Assembly: GCF_046736045.1 (NCBI RefSeq)
Contig: NZ_CP177134.1
Span: 2,852,001 to 2,916,000, forward strand
DNA from: Leptospira_A sp046736045
GTDB taxonomy: Bacteria; Spirochaetota; Leptospiria; Leptospirales; Leptospiraceae
Direction: 5' to 3'
Length of the DNA stretch: 64,000 nucleotides
The position numbers and the translations under genes were made by a program. Shown here one piece after another: positions 37,358-45,451 of this stretch (position 1 is its first letter; the number at the start of each line of letters is the position of its first letter). The notes beneath the pieces were generated by a model that saw nothing but the letters and a program-made list of their open reading frames with translations, was not told where the DNA came from and ran no database searches.

Positions 37358-38610
37358 AGGACTTGGGAGCCTATCCCGAACCCCCACATTTGCCCCAAAA
37401 TCCAGTTCCGAAGCAGACCCCTTACCAAGGCAAGGTGTCACTTCTTCCTCACGTTCCGCTTCCCCTCACTCCGCCGAGGGAAAACTCCACCCGAAGCCCC
37501 TCAAGGAAGAAATCCCTTCCTCCTTTCTATCCCATTTTATTAAAACCAATACCTTCAGAAACCATTATGATTACAAAAACCCTTTATTGACCCATAGTGA
37601 ACTGAATAGACATTACAAAATAAAGTCCCTAACCATCTTAGCAAAATTATTTAATAAAAATTGTGACTGTAATGAATCTTCACTTTTATTCCTAAAAGTT
37701 AAAAATAGAGATACAGTAGGTCGTTGTTCCAATTGCCAAAAACAAATATCTATTACTTCAAAGACACCATTTGATAACTTCAAATTACCTCTAAGTTATT
37801 TCTCCTATATATTGCATGATCAAATTTTACAATACCCAAAGGTTGTGACTTCCACTGAGATAAGTAGAAAATTAAACTTACCTTATAAAACTGCTTATTA
37901 CTTAAAGAGGAGAATTCAGGTCGTTACTTCTCTATTAAATGAAACACTTCAAAAACAACTGTATAATGAATTAGAAGAATATGGTAATAAAAACCCTATA
38001 AAATTACCTAAGAGTGGTGATCTAAGGTCTTTGATAGCAAATAAGCCTGTTGCGGTAGCGGATAGCGTTGTTTTATATTCTTCATCACTGAGAGCCAATA
38101 AACATAGAAGTAGAAGGTTCAAAACTGGAACTTCCAGTATCTATCTTTCTAATAATCTAGGAGGAGAGCAGAAGGGTATCTTGGTTCATACAGTCGGAGT
38201 GAATCATGGAATGACATTTTACAAAAGCATCCCTCTGAATAATCAAAGTTATTTGCTCAATGACTTAGAAAATAAAATCCCAAAGTCTATTCCACTTTTT
38301 ACAGATGAAGGTTATACTTTTATCTGGGATCGACCCAATCATAGAATGGTAAATCATTCTAAAAAATCTAATGACCATAGATACAATTTGTCTAGAGAGA
38401 GATGGATTACAAAAGACGGAGTTACTTCAAATGGTGCAGAAGCAAGGAACAATACATTAAAGCAATCATTCCGTAGTTACCATTACATAAGTCCCAAATG
38501 GTCGCAATTGTACTTAGATGAAATTAGTTTCTTAGGGAACTTGAGATACAGTGAAGGCTTGAAGAAGCTTCTTTTGGACGATACGGATGTGGGACTTGGT
38601 GATAGGGACT
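37358..38610. repeat. Tandem duplication, unit 1 (1253 bp)
   Basis: Starts AGGACTTGGGAGCC and ends GATAGGGACT. I found no difference from unit 2 on reading; both give the same 341-residue peptide. The first 230 bp are G+C-rich and non-coding (the proline-rich ORFs there are not convincing); the rest is the 5' part of the transposase gene. Confidence 0.93.
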
Positions 38611-38612
38611 AG
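37587..38612 (+). pseudogene. C-terminally truncated IS1595-like transposase
   Basis: Identical to residues 1-341 of the full transposase at 38840, then a stop created at the duplication junction (GACTAG). Zinc-finger and all three catalytic acidic residues are retained; only the unusual C-terminal extension is lost. The product could be folded and interfere with or replace the full enzyme, but a dead copy is as likely. Confidence 0.88.
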
Positions 38613-39863
38613 GACTTGGGAGCCTATCCCGAACCCCCACATTTGCCCCAAAATCCAGTTCCGAAGCAGACCCCTTACCAAGGCAAGGTGTCACTTCTTC
38701 CTCACGTTCCGCTTCCCCTCACTCCGCCGAGGGAAAACTCCACCCGAAGCCCCTCAAGGAAGAAATCCCTTCCTCCTTTCTATCCCATTTTATTAAAACC
38801 AATACCTTCAGAAACCATTATGATTACAAAAACCCTTTATTGACCCATAGTGAACTGAATAGACATTACAAAATAAAGTCCCTAACCATCTTAGCAAAAT
38901 TATTTAATAAAAATTGTGACTGTAATGAATCTTCACTTTTATTCCTAAAAGTTAAAAATAGAGATACAGTAGGTCGTTGTTCCAATTGCCAAAAACAAAT
39001 ATCTATTACTTCAAAGACACCATTTGATAACTTCAAATTACCTCTAAGTTATTTCTCCTATATATTGCATGATCAAATTTTACAATACCCAAAGGTTGTG
39101 ACTTCCACTGAGATAAGTAGAAAATTAAACTTACCTTATAAAACTGCTTATTACTTAAAGAGGAGAATTCAGGTCGTTACTTCTCTATTAAATGAAACAC
39201 TTCAAAAACAACTGTATAATGAATTAGAAGAATATGGTAATAAAAACCCTATAAAATTACCTAAGAGTGGTGATCTAAGGTCTTTGATAGCAAATAAGCC
39301 TGTTGCGGTAGCGGATAGCGTTGTTTTATATTCTTCATCACTGAGAGCCAATAAACATAGAAGTAGAAGGTTCAAAACTGGAACTTCCAGTATCTATCTT
39401 TCTAATAATCTAGGAGGAGAGCAGAAGGGTATCTTGGTTCATACAGTCGGAGTGAATCATGGAATGACATTTTACAAAAGCATCCCTCTGAATAATCAAA
39501 GTTATTTGCTCAATGACTTAGAAAATAAAATCCCAAAGTCTATTCCACTTTTTACAGATGAAGGTTATACTTTTATCTGGGATCGACCCAATCATAGAAT
39601 GGTAAATCATTCTAAAAAATCTAATGACCATAGATACAATTTGTCTAGAGAGAGATGGATTACAAAAGACGGAGTTACTTCAAATGGTGCAGAAGCAAGG
39701 AACAATACATTAAAGCAATCATTCCGTAGTTACCATTACATAAGTCCCAAATGGTCGCAATTGTACTTAGATGAAATTAGTTTCTTAGGGAACTTGAGAT
39801 ACAGTGAAGGCTTGAAGAAGCTTCTTTTGGACGATACGGATGTGGGACTTGGTGATAGGGACT
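38611..39863. repeat. Tandem duplication, unit 2 (1253 bp)
   Basis: Directly abuts unit 1. After its end (GATAGGGACT at 39863) the transposase frame continues uninterrupted. No significant microhomology exists at the junction (at most one base). Confidence 0.93.
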
Positions 39864-40432
39864 ATTCTCTAGCTAATTACAATACTTGCACCCAAAACCT
39901 TAAATTCTTTCATTATAAGCCACTTACTTTAGAGGAACGAAGACTGGAAGGATCAACGAATCTTATAAATAGTTTAGATGAAGAAACGCTAAATAAACTT
40001 CCAAAATCCCTGAGACATGCGATTGAAAAGAATAATCATTTTTGGAAGAATCCTGGGAAAACGAATTGGGACAATGCTAAAAGGCGGAACGAGCATAAAT
40101 CAAACCTGATTGCAAGGAAGCTCTGGGTTCTTTTGGAACATAGAAAATGGACATCCTTAGAAGAACTAATTAAAATTTCAGGCTATAACAGGCTAGAGAT
40201 TCTGTTTATTTTAAAACGCTGGTTAGCTGTGGGATTGATTGATATGTCCCGAACAAATACAAGATACATCCAATTATATAGAATTTATAAGAAAAATTGG
40301 AATTTGTATTACTTGGTCTATTCCGAAAGACAGGTTGAACTTCGGGAGAATTGGAAAATCTATAATAAGAAACTAAAATTGAAATCAAATCGAAGTAAGA
40401 TAGTCGGGGGAGTTAGGAAATATGGAAACTGA
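38840..40432 (+). CDS. IS1595/ISXO2-like transposase with long C-terminal extension
   Basis: A 530-residue transposase. N-terminal zinc ribbon C26/C28 ... C47/C50, helix-turn-helix near 88-112 (STEISRKLNLPYKTAYYLKR), DDE core with D159 (VAVADSVV), D240 (LFTDEGYTF) and E285 (SNGAEARNNTLKQSF), and the family's YHYISPKWSQLYLDEISFLG near 298-317. Usual family members end about there (250-350 residues); here a further 190 residues follow, with a winged-helix-like part near 430-480. It overlaps the next gene by 11 bases. Confidence 0.85.
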   Translation: MTHSELNRHYKIKSLTILAKLFNKNCDCNESSLLFLKVKNRDTVGRCSNCQKQISITSKTPFDNFKLPLSYFSYILHDQILQYPKVVTSTEISRKLNLPYKTAYYLKRRIQVVTSLLNETLQKQLYNELEEYGNKNPIKLPKSGDLRSLIANKPVAVADSVVLYSSSLRANKHRSRRFKTGTSSIYLSNNLGGEQKGILVHTVGVNHGMTFYKSIPLNNQSYLLNDLENKIPKSIPLFTDEGYTFIWDRPNHRMVNHSKKSNDHRYNLSRERWITKDGVTSNGAEARNNTLKQSFRSYHYISPKWSQLYLDEISFLGNLRYSEGLKKLLLDDTDVGLGDRDYSLANYNTCTQNLKFFHYKPLTLEERRLEGSTNLINSLDEETLNKLPKSLRHAIEKNNHFWKNPGKTNWDNAKRRNEHKSNLIARKLWVLLEHRKWTSLEELIKISGYNRLEILFILKRWLAVGLIDMSRTNTRYIQLYRIYKKNWNLYYLVYSERQVELRENWKIYNKKLKLKSNRSKIVGGVRKYGN

Positions 40433-40748
40433 AGATGAATTAAAATTAGGGAAAGTCGGAGCCTTCCGTTTTACTATTTCCACTTTCAGGGAAATTTTGG
40501 CAAAGCAGGATGGAAGATGCTATGTAACTGGCAGAAAAATAACGGGAACTAATGCCGATGCAGAATTGATCAAACCAATCCCTAAAAAGGGTGAACTTAA
40601 AAAAGACAATGTATGCTTGATTATTGATTCTCTGAGAGATCTAAAACGATATCATACTATGAAAGAAATTTATGAAATTGCCCTCGATATTGTAAAAGTC
40701 TATGAAGAAAAAGCGAAGAACCAGAAACAACCAAGTAAAAATACTTAA
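40422..40748 (+). CDS. Degenerate HNH-like passenger protein
   Basis: A 108-residue protein. The core LAKQDGRCYVTGRKITGTNA followed by AELIKPIPKKGELKKDNVCL follows the HNH pattern (Q.GRC..TG ... DHI.P...G....NV.L), but the catalytic His of the D-H-I motif is replaced (E-L-I) and the paired Cys is reduced to one. A structural or DNA-binding role is therefore more likely than cleavage. Its start overlaps the transposase end and its end overlaps the next gene by 47 bases, indicating one transcript. Confidence 0.65.
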   Translation: METEDELKLGKVGAFRFTISTFREILAKQDGRCYVTGRKITGTNADAELIKPIPKKGELKKDNVCLIIDSLRDLKRYHTMKEIYEIALDIVKVYEEKAKNQKQPSKNT

Positions 40749-41307
40749 TACGCTAACTATTAAGAAGATTTGCGTTAATTTTAGTAAAAGAACTTTGGTC
40801 TCTATAATTAGAAAGGATATTCCCAAAGGAACTACTTCATTTAAATCGAAAGTTGCTTTAATTCGTGATAGGTTAAATTCCCAATATTTCAAGCAGGCTA
40901 GGAAAATAGAGGATGATGCAATTGCTAATAAGGTTAAGGTATTTAATACTGTTTGGAACAGTAATCCTTGGGTTAGAAAGGAAACCGAAATCCTAGATAA
41001 ATTGAATAAGGCGGAATTCAATTTTGATGTAAGAAGAATTTCTGTTGTATTCTTCAGCTATTCGCATTTTAAAAAGATACAGGAGAGGATGAATAATTAT
41101 AAAATTCAGGTGAAGAAAAGCAAAACTTTGGATGTTGCTTTTAAGCATTTAGTTCAAAGATTTAATAAGGATTCCTTTTCTGGACACAAGATGAATGAAT
41201 TAGATTACCGCTTAGCCGATATTTGTGTTTCAATGAATCACTTTTACAAGAATAGAGAAGATGTTGTTCATATTGTATGTAAAAGGTTTAATCTCAGATA
41301 TAGATAA
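40702..41307 (+). CDS. Basic hypothetical protein, transposon passenger
   Basis: A 201-residue, Lys/Arg-rich, predicted helical protein of no recognised family. The N-terminus (MKKKRRTRNNQVKILN) looks like a nucleic-acid-binding tail. It starts 47 bases inside the HNH-like gene and ends 9 bp before a terminator, so it is the last gene of the transposon operon. Confidence 0.65.
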   Translation: MKKKRRTRNNQVKILNTLTIKKICVNFSKRTLVSIIRKDIPKGTTSFKSKVALIRDRLNSQYFKQARKIEDDAIANKVKVFNTVWNSNPWVRKETEILDKLNKAEFNFDVRRISVVFFSYSHFKKIQERMNNYKIQVKKSKTLDVAFKHLVQRFNKDSFSGHKMNELDYRLADICVSMNHFYKNREDVVHIVCKRFNLRYR

Positions 41308-41316
41308 AATAAAAGT

Positions 41317-41356
41317 AAATCCTCTGGTAAATATGAAATCAATCAGAGGATTTTTG
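41317..41356 (+). terminator. Intrinsic terminator after the transposon operon
   Basis: AAATCCTCTG (41317-41326) pairs with CAGAGGATTT (41344-41353) across a 17-base loop, followed by TTGGTTTTC. It lies just behind the stop of the 201-residue gene. Confidence 0.7.
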
Positions 41357-41812
41357 GTTTTCTATTTTAAACTTTTTTCAATAAACAACTTAAAAGCAAA
41401 AGTATACAAAATTGGATTGAAATGTATTTCAATGCCGACTTTAAACTTTTGTCTGTTCGAATGTTCTACCGAAGTAGTAGAAGGAAGATTAGATTTCTTT
41501 ATTTTCGCCATAGCGATACCCTATAATTGTAAAAATTAGGGTTCGCCCTGGGTGAGCTTTCCTGCTCAGTTATACCATTTCCACGATATAACGAATATTA
41601 TTGCAAGTAATTTTTAAAGTTTTTTCTACATACTTGCTTTCCGAAATTTCTATCTTTACCAATAAAACGCAATATGATTCTCGAAATGGTATTTTAACAT
41701 ATTGATTACTGTTGGATAGCTTGTTTAAAACCTTAGTCAGGATTTAAGATTCGCTAGAAAAGTAGAGAAAATTATTGATTGAATTGCTTTCCTGTTAGTT
41801 TGTCATTATTTA
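41357..41812. other. Intergenic stretch between transposon and membrane-protein gene
   Basis: A 456-bp A+T-rich region. It includes the putative right end GGGTTCG at 41539 and a small G+C-rich stretch GGGTTCGCCCTGGGTGAGC. A 92-codon frame (41261-41539) crosses the terminator and lacks protein-like character; I do not call it. Nothing else is recognisable. Confidence 0.6.
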
Positions 41813-42727
41813 ATGGCTAACTCAGATACAAAAAATAATCTTCTTTCTTGGTTTTATCATCCATTTTGGGGAACCTATTTATTCTTTTTTGCACTCAAAA
41901 ATTGGGATTTAATTTATCCATTACTTCAATTTAGTGGAAGTTTGCAATTAGCATATTTTCAATATGCAAAAGGGGAAATTAGCCAGCTTAATTCCCCTAG
42001 CCGAGTTCTTTATCCTGCAATAGCTTCTTTGAGCTATATCGCTTTTTCCCCTTGGGTTTCGGATGGTTTAAAATTATATAAAGAAAAAATTAAAAATTAT
42101 TTTTATAAAAAATTTGAGAATGAAGATAAAAAAATATTTGAAAGAAAGTATAAGGATCTGGTTTCGCTAAAGGATTATACGAGTAGTAAAAATGTAATGA
42201 TAACGAGGCTTTTGGATTCAACAATAGGATTGATTGAAAACGATTTTTCTTCTCATGGGCAAGTAACAAATAGATATAGGATTATTGTATCAAACAAGAA
42301 GTTTGATTTATTTTCATTTGTGTTTTATGATAAATCACATTCTAGCCTTTATCCTACTGGTGGATCGCTTTATCACGATTCTGATGCTATCCATTTACAA
42401 ATTATCCAAGAACTCCAAATTAATTTTGAAAAGAGATACGCTTATTTGGCTAGCAATGAAGGGGTTATTGCTAATTATGATTTTGTTGAAAATATGAAAA
42501 TAATTCATGATTTAGCCACAGGAGCCTATTGTGAATTACATAATACAGAGATTTCTGGAAAAATCATCCTAGGGAAATCTCATGCGAATGGTATTGCCTT
42601 AGTAAATGAACCACCTGTAATAATAAAAGATGAGAATGATTATGATGATGACGCTTTCTATCGAATTAGATTAAATAAATTACCTATTGAAGATAAAATA
42701 ATCTTTGATTTAGATATTTTTATATAG
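41813..42727 (+). CDS. Membrane protein of unknown function (defence-module candidate)
   Basis: A 304-residue protein with two hydrophobic segments (about residues 17-40 and 64-83) and a cytosolic C-terminal domain of about 200 residues (RYRIIVSNKKFDLFSFVFYD; YPTGGSLYHDSDAIHLQIIQ). I recognise no family. It is convergent with the KAP NTPase, 60 bp apart, and both are low in G+C. Small two-helix membrane effectors often accompany NTPases in phage-defence systems; this is the only reason to suggest such a role. Confidence 0.68.
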   Translation: MANSDTKNNLLSWFYHPFWGTYLFFFALKNWDLIYPLLQFSGSLQLAYFQYAKGEISQLNSPSRVLYPAIASLSYIAFSPWVSDGLKLYKEKIKNYFYKKFENEDKKIFERKYKDLVSLKDYTSSKNVMITRLLDSTIGLIENDFSSHGQVTNRYRIIVSNKKFDLFSFVFYDKSHSSLYPTGGSLYHDSDAIHLQIIQELQINFEKRYAYLASNEGVIANYDFVENMKIIHDLATGAYCELHNTEISGKIILGKSHANGIALVNEPPVIIKDENDYDDDAFYRIRLNKLPIEDKIIFDLDIFI

Positions 42728-42787
42728 GTTTATTGATTTAGCAAAAAATGTTTACCTGCAAGTTAAAAGCCAAAAAAATCTGGAACA

Positions 42788-44578
42788 TTATGTAGTAGTT
42801 TTTTTTGTTTCTTTTAAGTGTTTCGAAACCTCTTCAAGCTTATTGCAGAATTCTAGCACCATATTTTTGCGGAATAATTCTTTTCTATTTAGGTTGGTAG
42901 GTAGATTTCTTAATTGGCTTGTGATATACTCAATAGTTTGAATTTCGGAGAAATAGTGATCTCCAGCGTTGGAAATTTGAAGGTATTTTTCATCTAATAT
43001 TGATTGAAATGCAAGTAGATCACCAATAGAATATTCTTTTATAATAGCAATAATTTCATCTTTTATTTTATCTCGAAAGATTTGCATATGCTTAATTCTT
43101 GAATGCATTTCTAAAGTTTCTTTATTTTTGTATTGGGGATCTTTATACTGGTTTAAAATAATTTTTACTTCATTAATTTCTTTATTCTCTGTTATATAAT
43201 TATTTAATTGATTTATAATTGAAACTAGTAAATCACTTTCTCGCCCGATGAATCTTGTTGATGCTGATAAACTAACGTAATCAGGTTTGTGGTAATTTAA
43301 GCTTTTCTCTAATCCCCTAGATAGATACGTTTTGATTCTTTTTAATTTTAACCCATACTTGCTCAAAAATTCTACACAGCCACATACTCTTATATAATCT
43401 GCTGGAAGGTATTCTCCATTTTTACTGTATTTTATTAATAAATATATATTTTTTCTGATTTCTAAATCTGATAATTCGTCAAAATCGGTAAGTTTTTTTA
43501 ACACCAGATCACTATTTTTTATATTTTTACCAAGACTGCGATTAATTTCAATTTTTAAAATATCTTCATCTAATGTTCCATTAAATATTAAATGTACAAA
43601 TGATGGAGGTATTGAGTCTAAAATAGAATACGAACCATACTCTTTTAGCAAATTATGAATTTTTGTTTCTTTCGTTTCTATTTCCGTTGTCGGAGGATGA
43701 CTTAAATAATTTTCTTTAATAATTTTGAATTCTTGCTCTGAATTCACTAATCCTTCTTTGGAAAGAAAACAACAGAATAATAGAGAGCTTATCTTTATAT
43801 TATCTAGGTAGTCCTCTATATCATCACTTTTTGCAATAAGTATTCTCTCTAATTGAAATAAGTAAAATTGAAAAGTTCTTATATTGGTAATCTTGTAATT
43901 TTCAATTAGCGAAGTTATGAATCTTTTATTTTTTGTAAGAAATGTTTTAAATATAGTATCTTTGTTTAGAGTTTCAACATAATTATCGAAGTAATTCTGA
44001 ATTTGTGATGAAAGATGTAGTGTAACTAGGATAGTTTTTTCTTTTGTTTTAAAATAATCATCTTTGTCTTTAATCTCTTGTTCATTTGCAATGATGATTA
44101 CTTTGCAATTCATCTTTTCGATCAAAGCATCCTGTATATATCCGATAATATCATTGATACATTTTTGGTTAGCTCTCTCCAAATCATCAAAACAATAAAT
44201 CATGCTCGGATTTGCTTTAATAAACCATTGAAGAAGTTCATTTGAATATGTTTCTTGAGGTGGAATGAATTTACTGACGATAGGCATTTTGCTTATTGCA
44301 CTAGTTAATTTGGTAACTCCTTCCCTTATTATTTTGAATTTTTCTGGCTTGTAGCTTGATATAAAAGAACTTAATAATTTTGCTTCGAATGTATTGATTG
44401 AGGCTATTCCATTCAAGGATATGTGAATTAATTGCTTATCAGGTGAAAGAGAGGGAAGTAATTCTTTTAAAACAAAATGTGTTTTTCCTGCTCCCCATTT
44501 ACCATCTATCAAAACAGCTCCTGGTAAGGTGCTATTTAAATACTTCATCACACTTTCAGTTAAAGATTTATTAATCAT
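42788..44578 (-). CDS. KAP-type P-loop NTPase
   Basis: A 596-residue protein with Walker A GKWGAGKT at 26-33 and Walker B MIYCFDDLERA at 126-136, where two Asp are followed by Leu-Glu-Arg as in KAP/STAND-like NTPases; a sensor region IIIANEQEIKDKDDYF follows near 165. The C-terminal 350 residues are helical without motif. No clear membrane helices are inserted in the P-loop domain, unlike classic KAP proteins. Some KAP NTPases take part in phage exclusion. Likely cytosolic or peripheral. Confidence 0.8.
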   Translation of the reverse strand: MINKSLTESVMKYLNSTLPGAVLIDGKWGAGKTHFVLKELLPSLSPDKQLIHISLNGIASINTFEAKLLSSFISSYKPEKFKIIREGVTKLTSAISKMPIVSKFIPPQETYSNELLQWFIKANPSMIYCFDDLERANQKCINDIIGYIQDALIEKMNCKVIIIANEQEIKDKDDYFKTKEKTILVTLHLSSQIQNYFDNYVETLNKDTIFKTFLTKNKRFITSLIENYKITNIRTFQFYLFQLERILIAKSDDIEDYLDNIKISSLLFCCFLSKEGLVNSEQEFKIIKENYLSHPPTTEIETKETKIHNLLKEYGSYSILDSIPPSFVHLIFNGTLDEDILKIEINRSLGKNIKNSDLVLKKLTDFDELSDLEIRKNIYLLIKYSKNGEYLPADYIRVCGCVEFLSKYGLKLKRIKTYLSRGLEKSLNYHKPDYVSLSASTRFIGRESDLLVSIINQLNNYITENKEINEVKIILNQYKDPQYKNKETLEMHSRIKHMQIFRDKIKDEIIAIIKEYSIGDLLAFQSILDEKYLQISNAGDHYFSEIQTIEYITSQLRNLPTNLNRKELFRKNMVLEFCNKLEEVSKHLKETKKTTT

Positions 44579-44760
44579 TCTTTTTATAGGTTCACATAAC
44601 TAATATTTGTGTACACATAATTTTTAATTTCTTTGTATTTTATATTTTTGTAGGAGTGAAGTTATGTCCCATTTGTAATGCTTGCTTTCTTTATTTATTG
44701 AAATGATATAATTTACCATTTCGGCTTGACGTTTATTTGCTACTCATATGAATAGTGTTT

Positions 44761-44934
44761 ATGGAAGCATCAGTATATAGAAACATTAGGTCTCTTCATC
44801 GGGAAGTTTTGCCTTTGACCCTGGATGATAAAATTGAAGCACTTAAAAGCCATCCAAACTTTGAAATATTAATTGATAAAATTTTTATTCAAATCCAGAG
44901 CAATGGCAGGTTCCAAAGTGTAATTGATGGATGA
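44761..44934 (+). CDS. Possible 57-residue protein
   Basis: ATG 44761 to TGA 44934; composition is protein-like (LTLDDKIEALKSHPNFEILI, amphipathic helices) and it lies alone in the 420 bp between the KAP gene and the XRE gene. No good ribosome binding site is visible. It could be an antitoxin-like or regulatory peptide, or the remnant of a longer gene. The rest of 44579-44997 shows only A+T-rich sequence. Confidence 0.4.
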   Translation: MEASVYRNIRSLHREVLPLTLDDKIEALKSHPNFEILIDKIFIQIQSNGRFQSVIDG

Positions 44935-44997
44935 ACGGGGGGAATCAAATTACCTTCAATCTTTTGGCACGACCTCTATTTGAGCAATTTAGATTAT

Positions 44998-45330
44998 TTA
45001 TGTTTTCTTCGGATTGCTCTTTGTTTTAACAGGGGTAGTTACTGACTTCTTAACCGCTTTAGAAAGTTGTCTCTTCCTCTTCGGAAACTCCCTTTTCAGT
45101 GGTCTGTCTTTTAAAAGCGGAACGTCTAACAATTCCTTTGGATGCACTCCCAAAGAGTCTGCTATAATTAGTAAGCTCTTCAGGCTTGGAGTTCCTTGTC
45201 CGCTTTCAATTTTGTGGTATACCCTGACATTCAATTCTAGACCAGCTACCGCCTCTTGGGTCATTTCCCGTTTTTCTCTGATTTCTCTAATGTTTTTGGC
45301 GATGCTTTTTAGAATGGGATTATAATCCAT
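44998..45330 (-). CDS. XRE-family helix-turn-helix regulator with basic tail
   Basis: A 110-residue Cro/CI-type regulator: IAKNIREIREKREMTQEAVA then GLELNVRVYHKIESGQGTPS and LKSLLIIADSLGVHPKELL, a full HTH_3 domain. The last 35 residues are Lys/Arg/Pro-rich. Divergent from a lipoprotein gene; a 16-bp perfect palindrome lies between them, a likely operator. Confidence 0.9.
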   Translation of the reverse strand: MDYNPILKSIAKNIREIREKREMTQEAVAGLELNVRVYHKIESGQGTPSLKSLLIIADSLGVHPKELLDVPLLKDRPLKREFPKRKRQLSKAVKKSVTTPVKTKSNPKKT

Positions 45331-45377
45331 TCTTCAATTTTAAGGTCTTTTCGTTATATAACCATGGTATACTTATA

Positions 45378-45393
45378 ATGATAAATTTATCAT
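45378..45393. promoter_or_regulatory. Palindromic operator candidate
   Basis: ATGATAAATTTATCAT is a perfect 16-bp palindrome located 48 bp upstream of the XRE start and just upstream of the -35 box of the divergent promoter. Position and symmetry fit an autoregulated dimeric HTH protein. Confidence 0.5.
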
Positions 45394-45400
45394 TTTAGTG

Positions 45401-45429
45401 TTGACTTGATAAATTCGTTATGTTATAGA
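45401..45429 (+). promoter_or_regulatory. Sigma-70-type promoter of the lipoprotein gene
   Basis: TTGACT (45401-45406), a 17-base spacer, then TATAGA (45424-45429). The TTG start of the gene at 45452 lies 23 bp further, behind GAGAGGG at 45441. Confidence 0.7.
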
Positions 45430-45451
45430 ATTAGGGCAAAGAGAGGGAAAA

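Larger units (their letters stand above)
37358..41545 (+). mobile_element. IS1595/ISXO2-like element with passenger genes and tandemly duplicated left part
   Basis: It holds a transposase gene in a truncated and a full copy, then two overlapping passenger genes and a terminator. The left boundary is the start of the duplicated unit. A candidate terminal match is CGAACCC at 37377-37383 and its reverse complement GGGTTCG at 41539-41545; the repeat is short and imperfect beyond that, so both ends are provisional. The 8-bp target duplication expected for IS1595 was not identified. Confidence 0.6.

Noticed and set aside
37328..37590. Proline-rich 71-75-codon frames at the transposon's left end, seen again at 38587-38843
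   Set aside because: They lie in the non-coding left part, duplicated with the unit, and have no ribosome binding site; doubling alone is not evidence of coding.
41261..41539. A 92-codon frame after the transposon operon
   Set aside because: It crosses the terminator hairpin and the end of the preceding gene and has no signal of translation.
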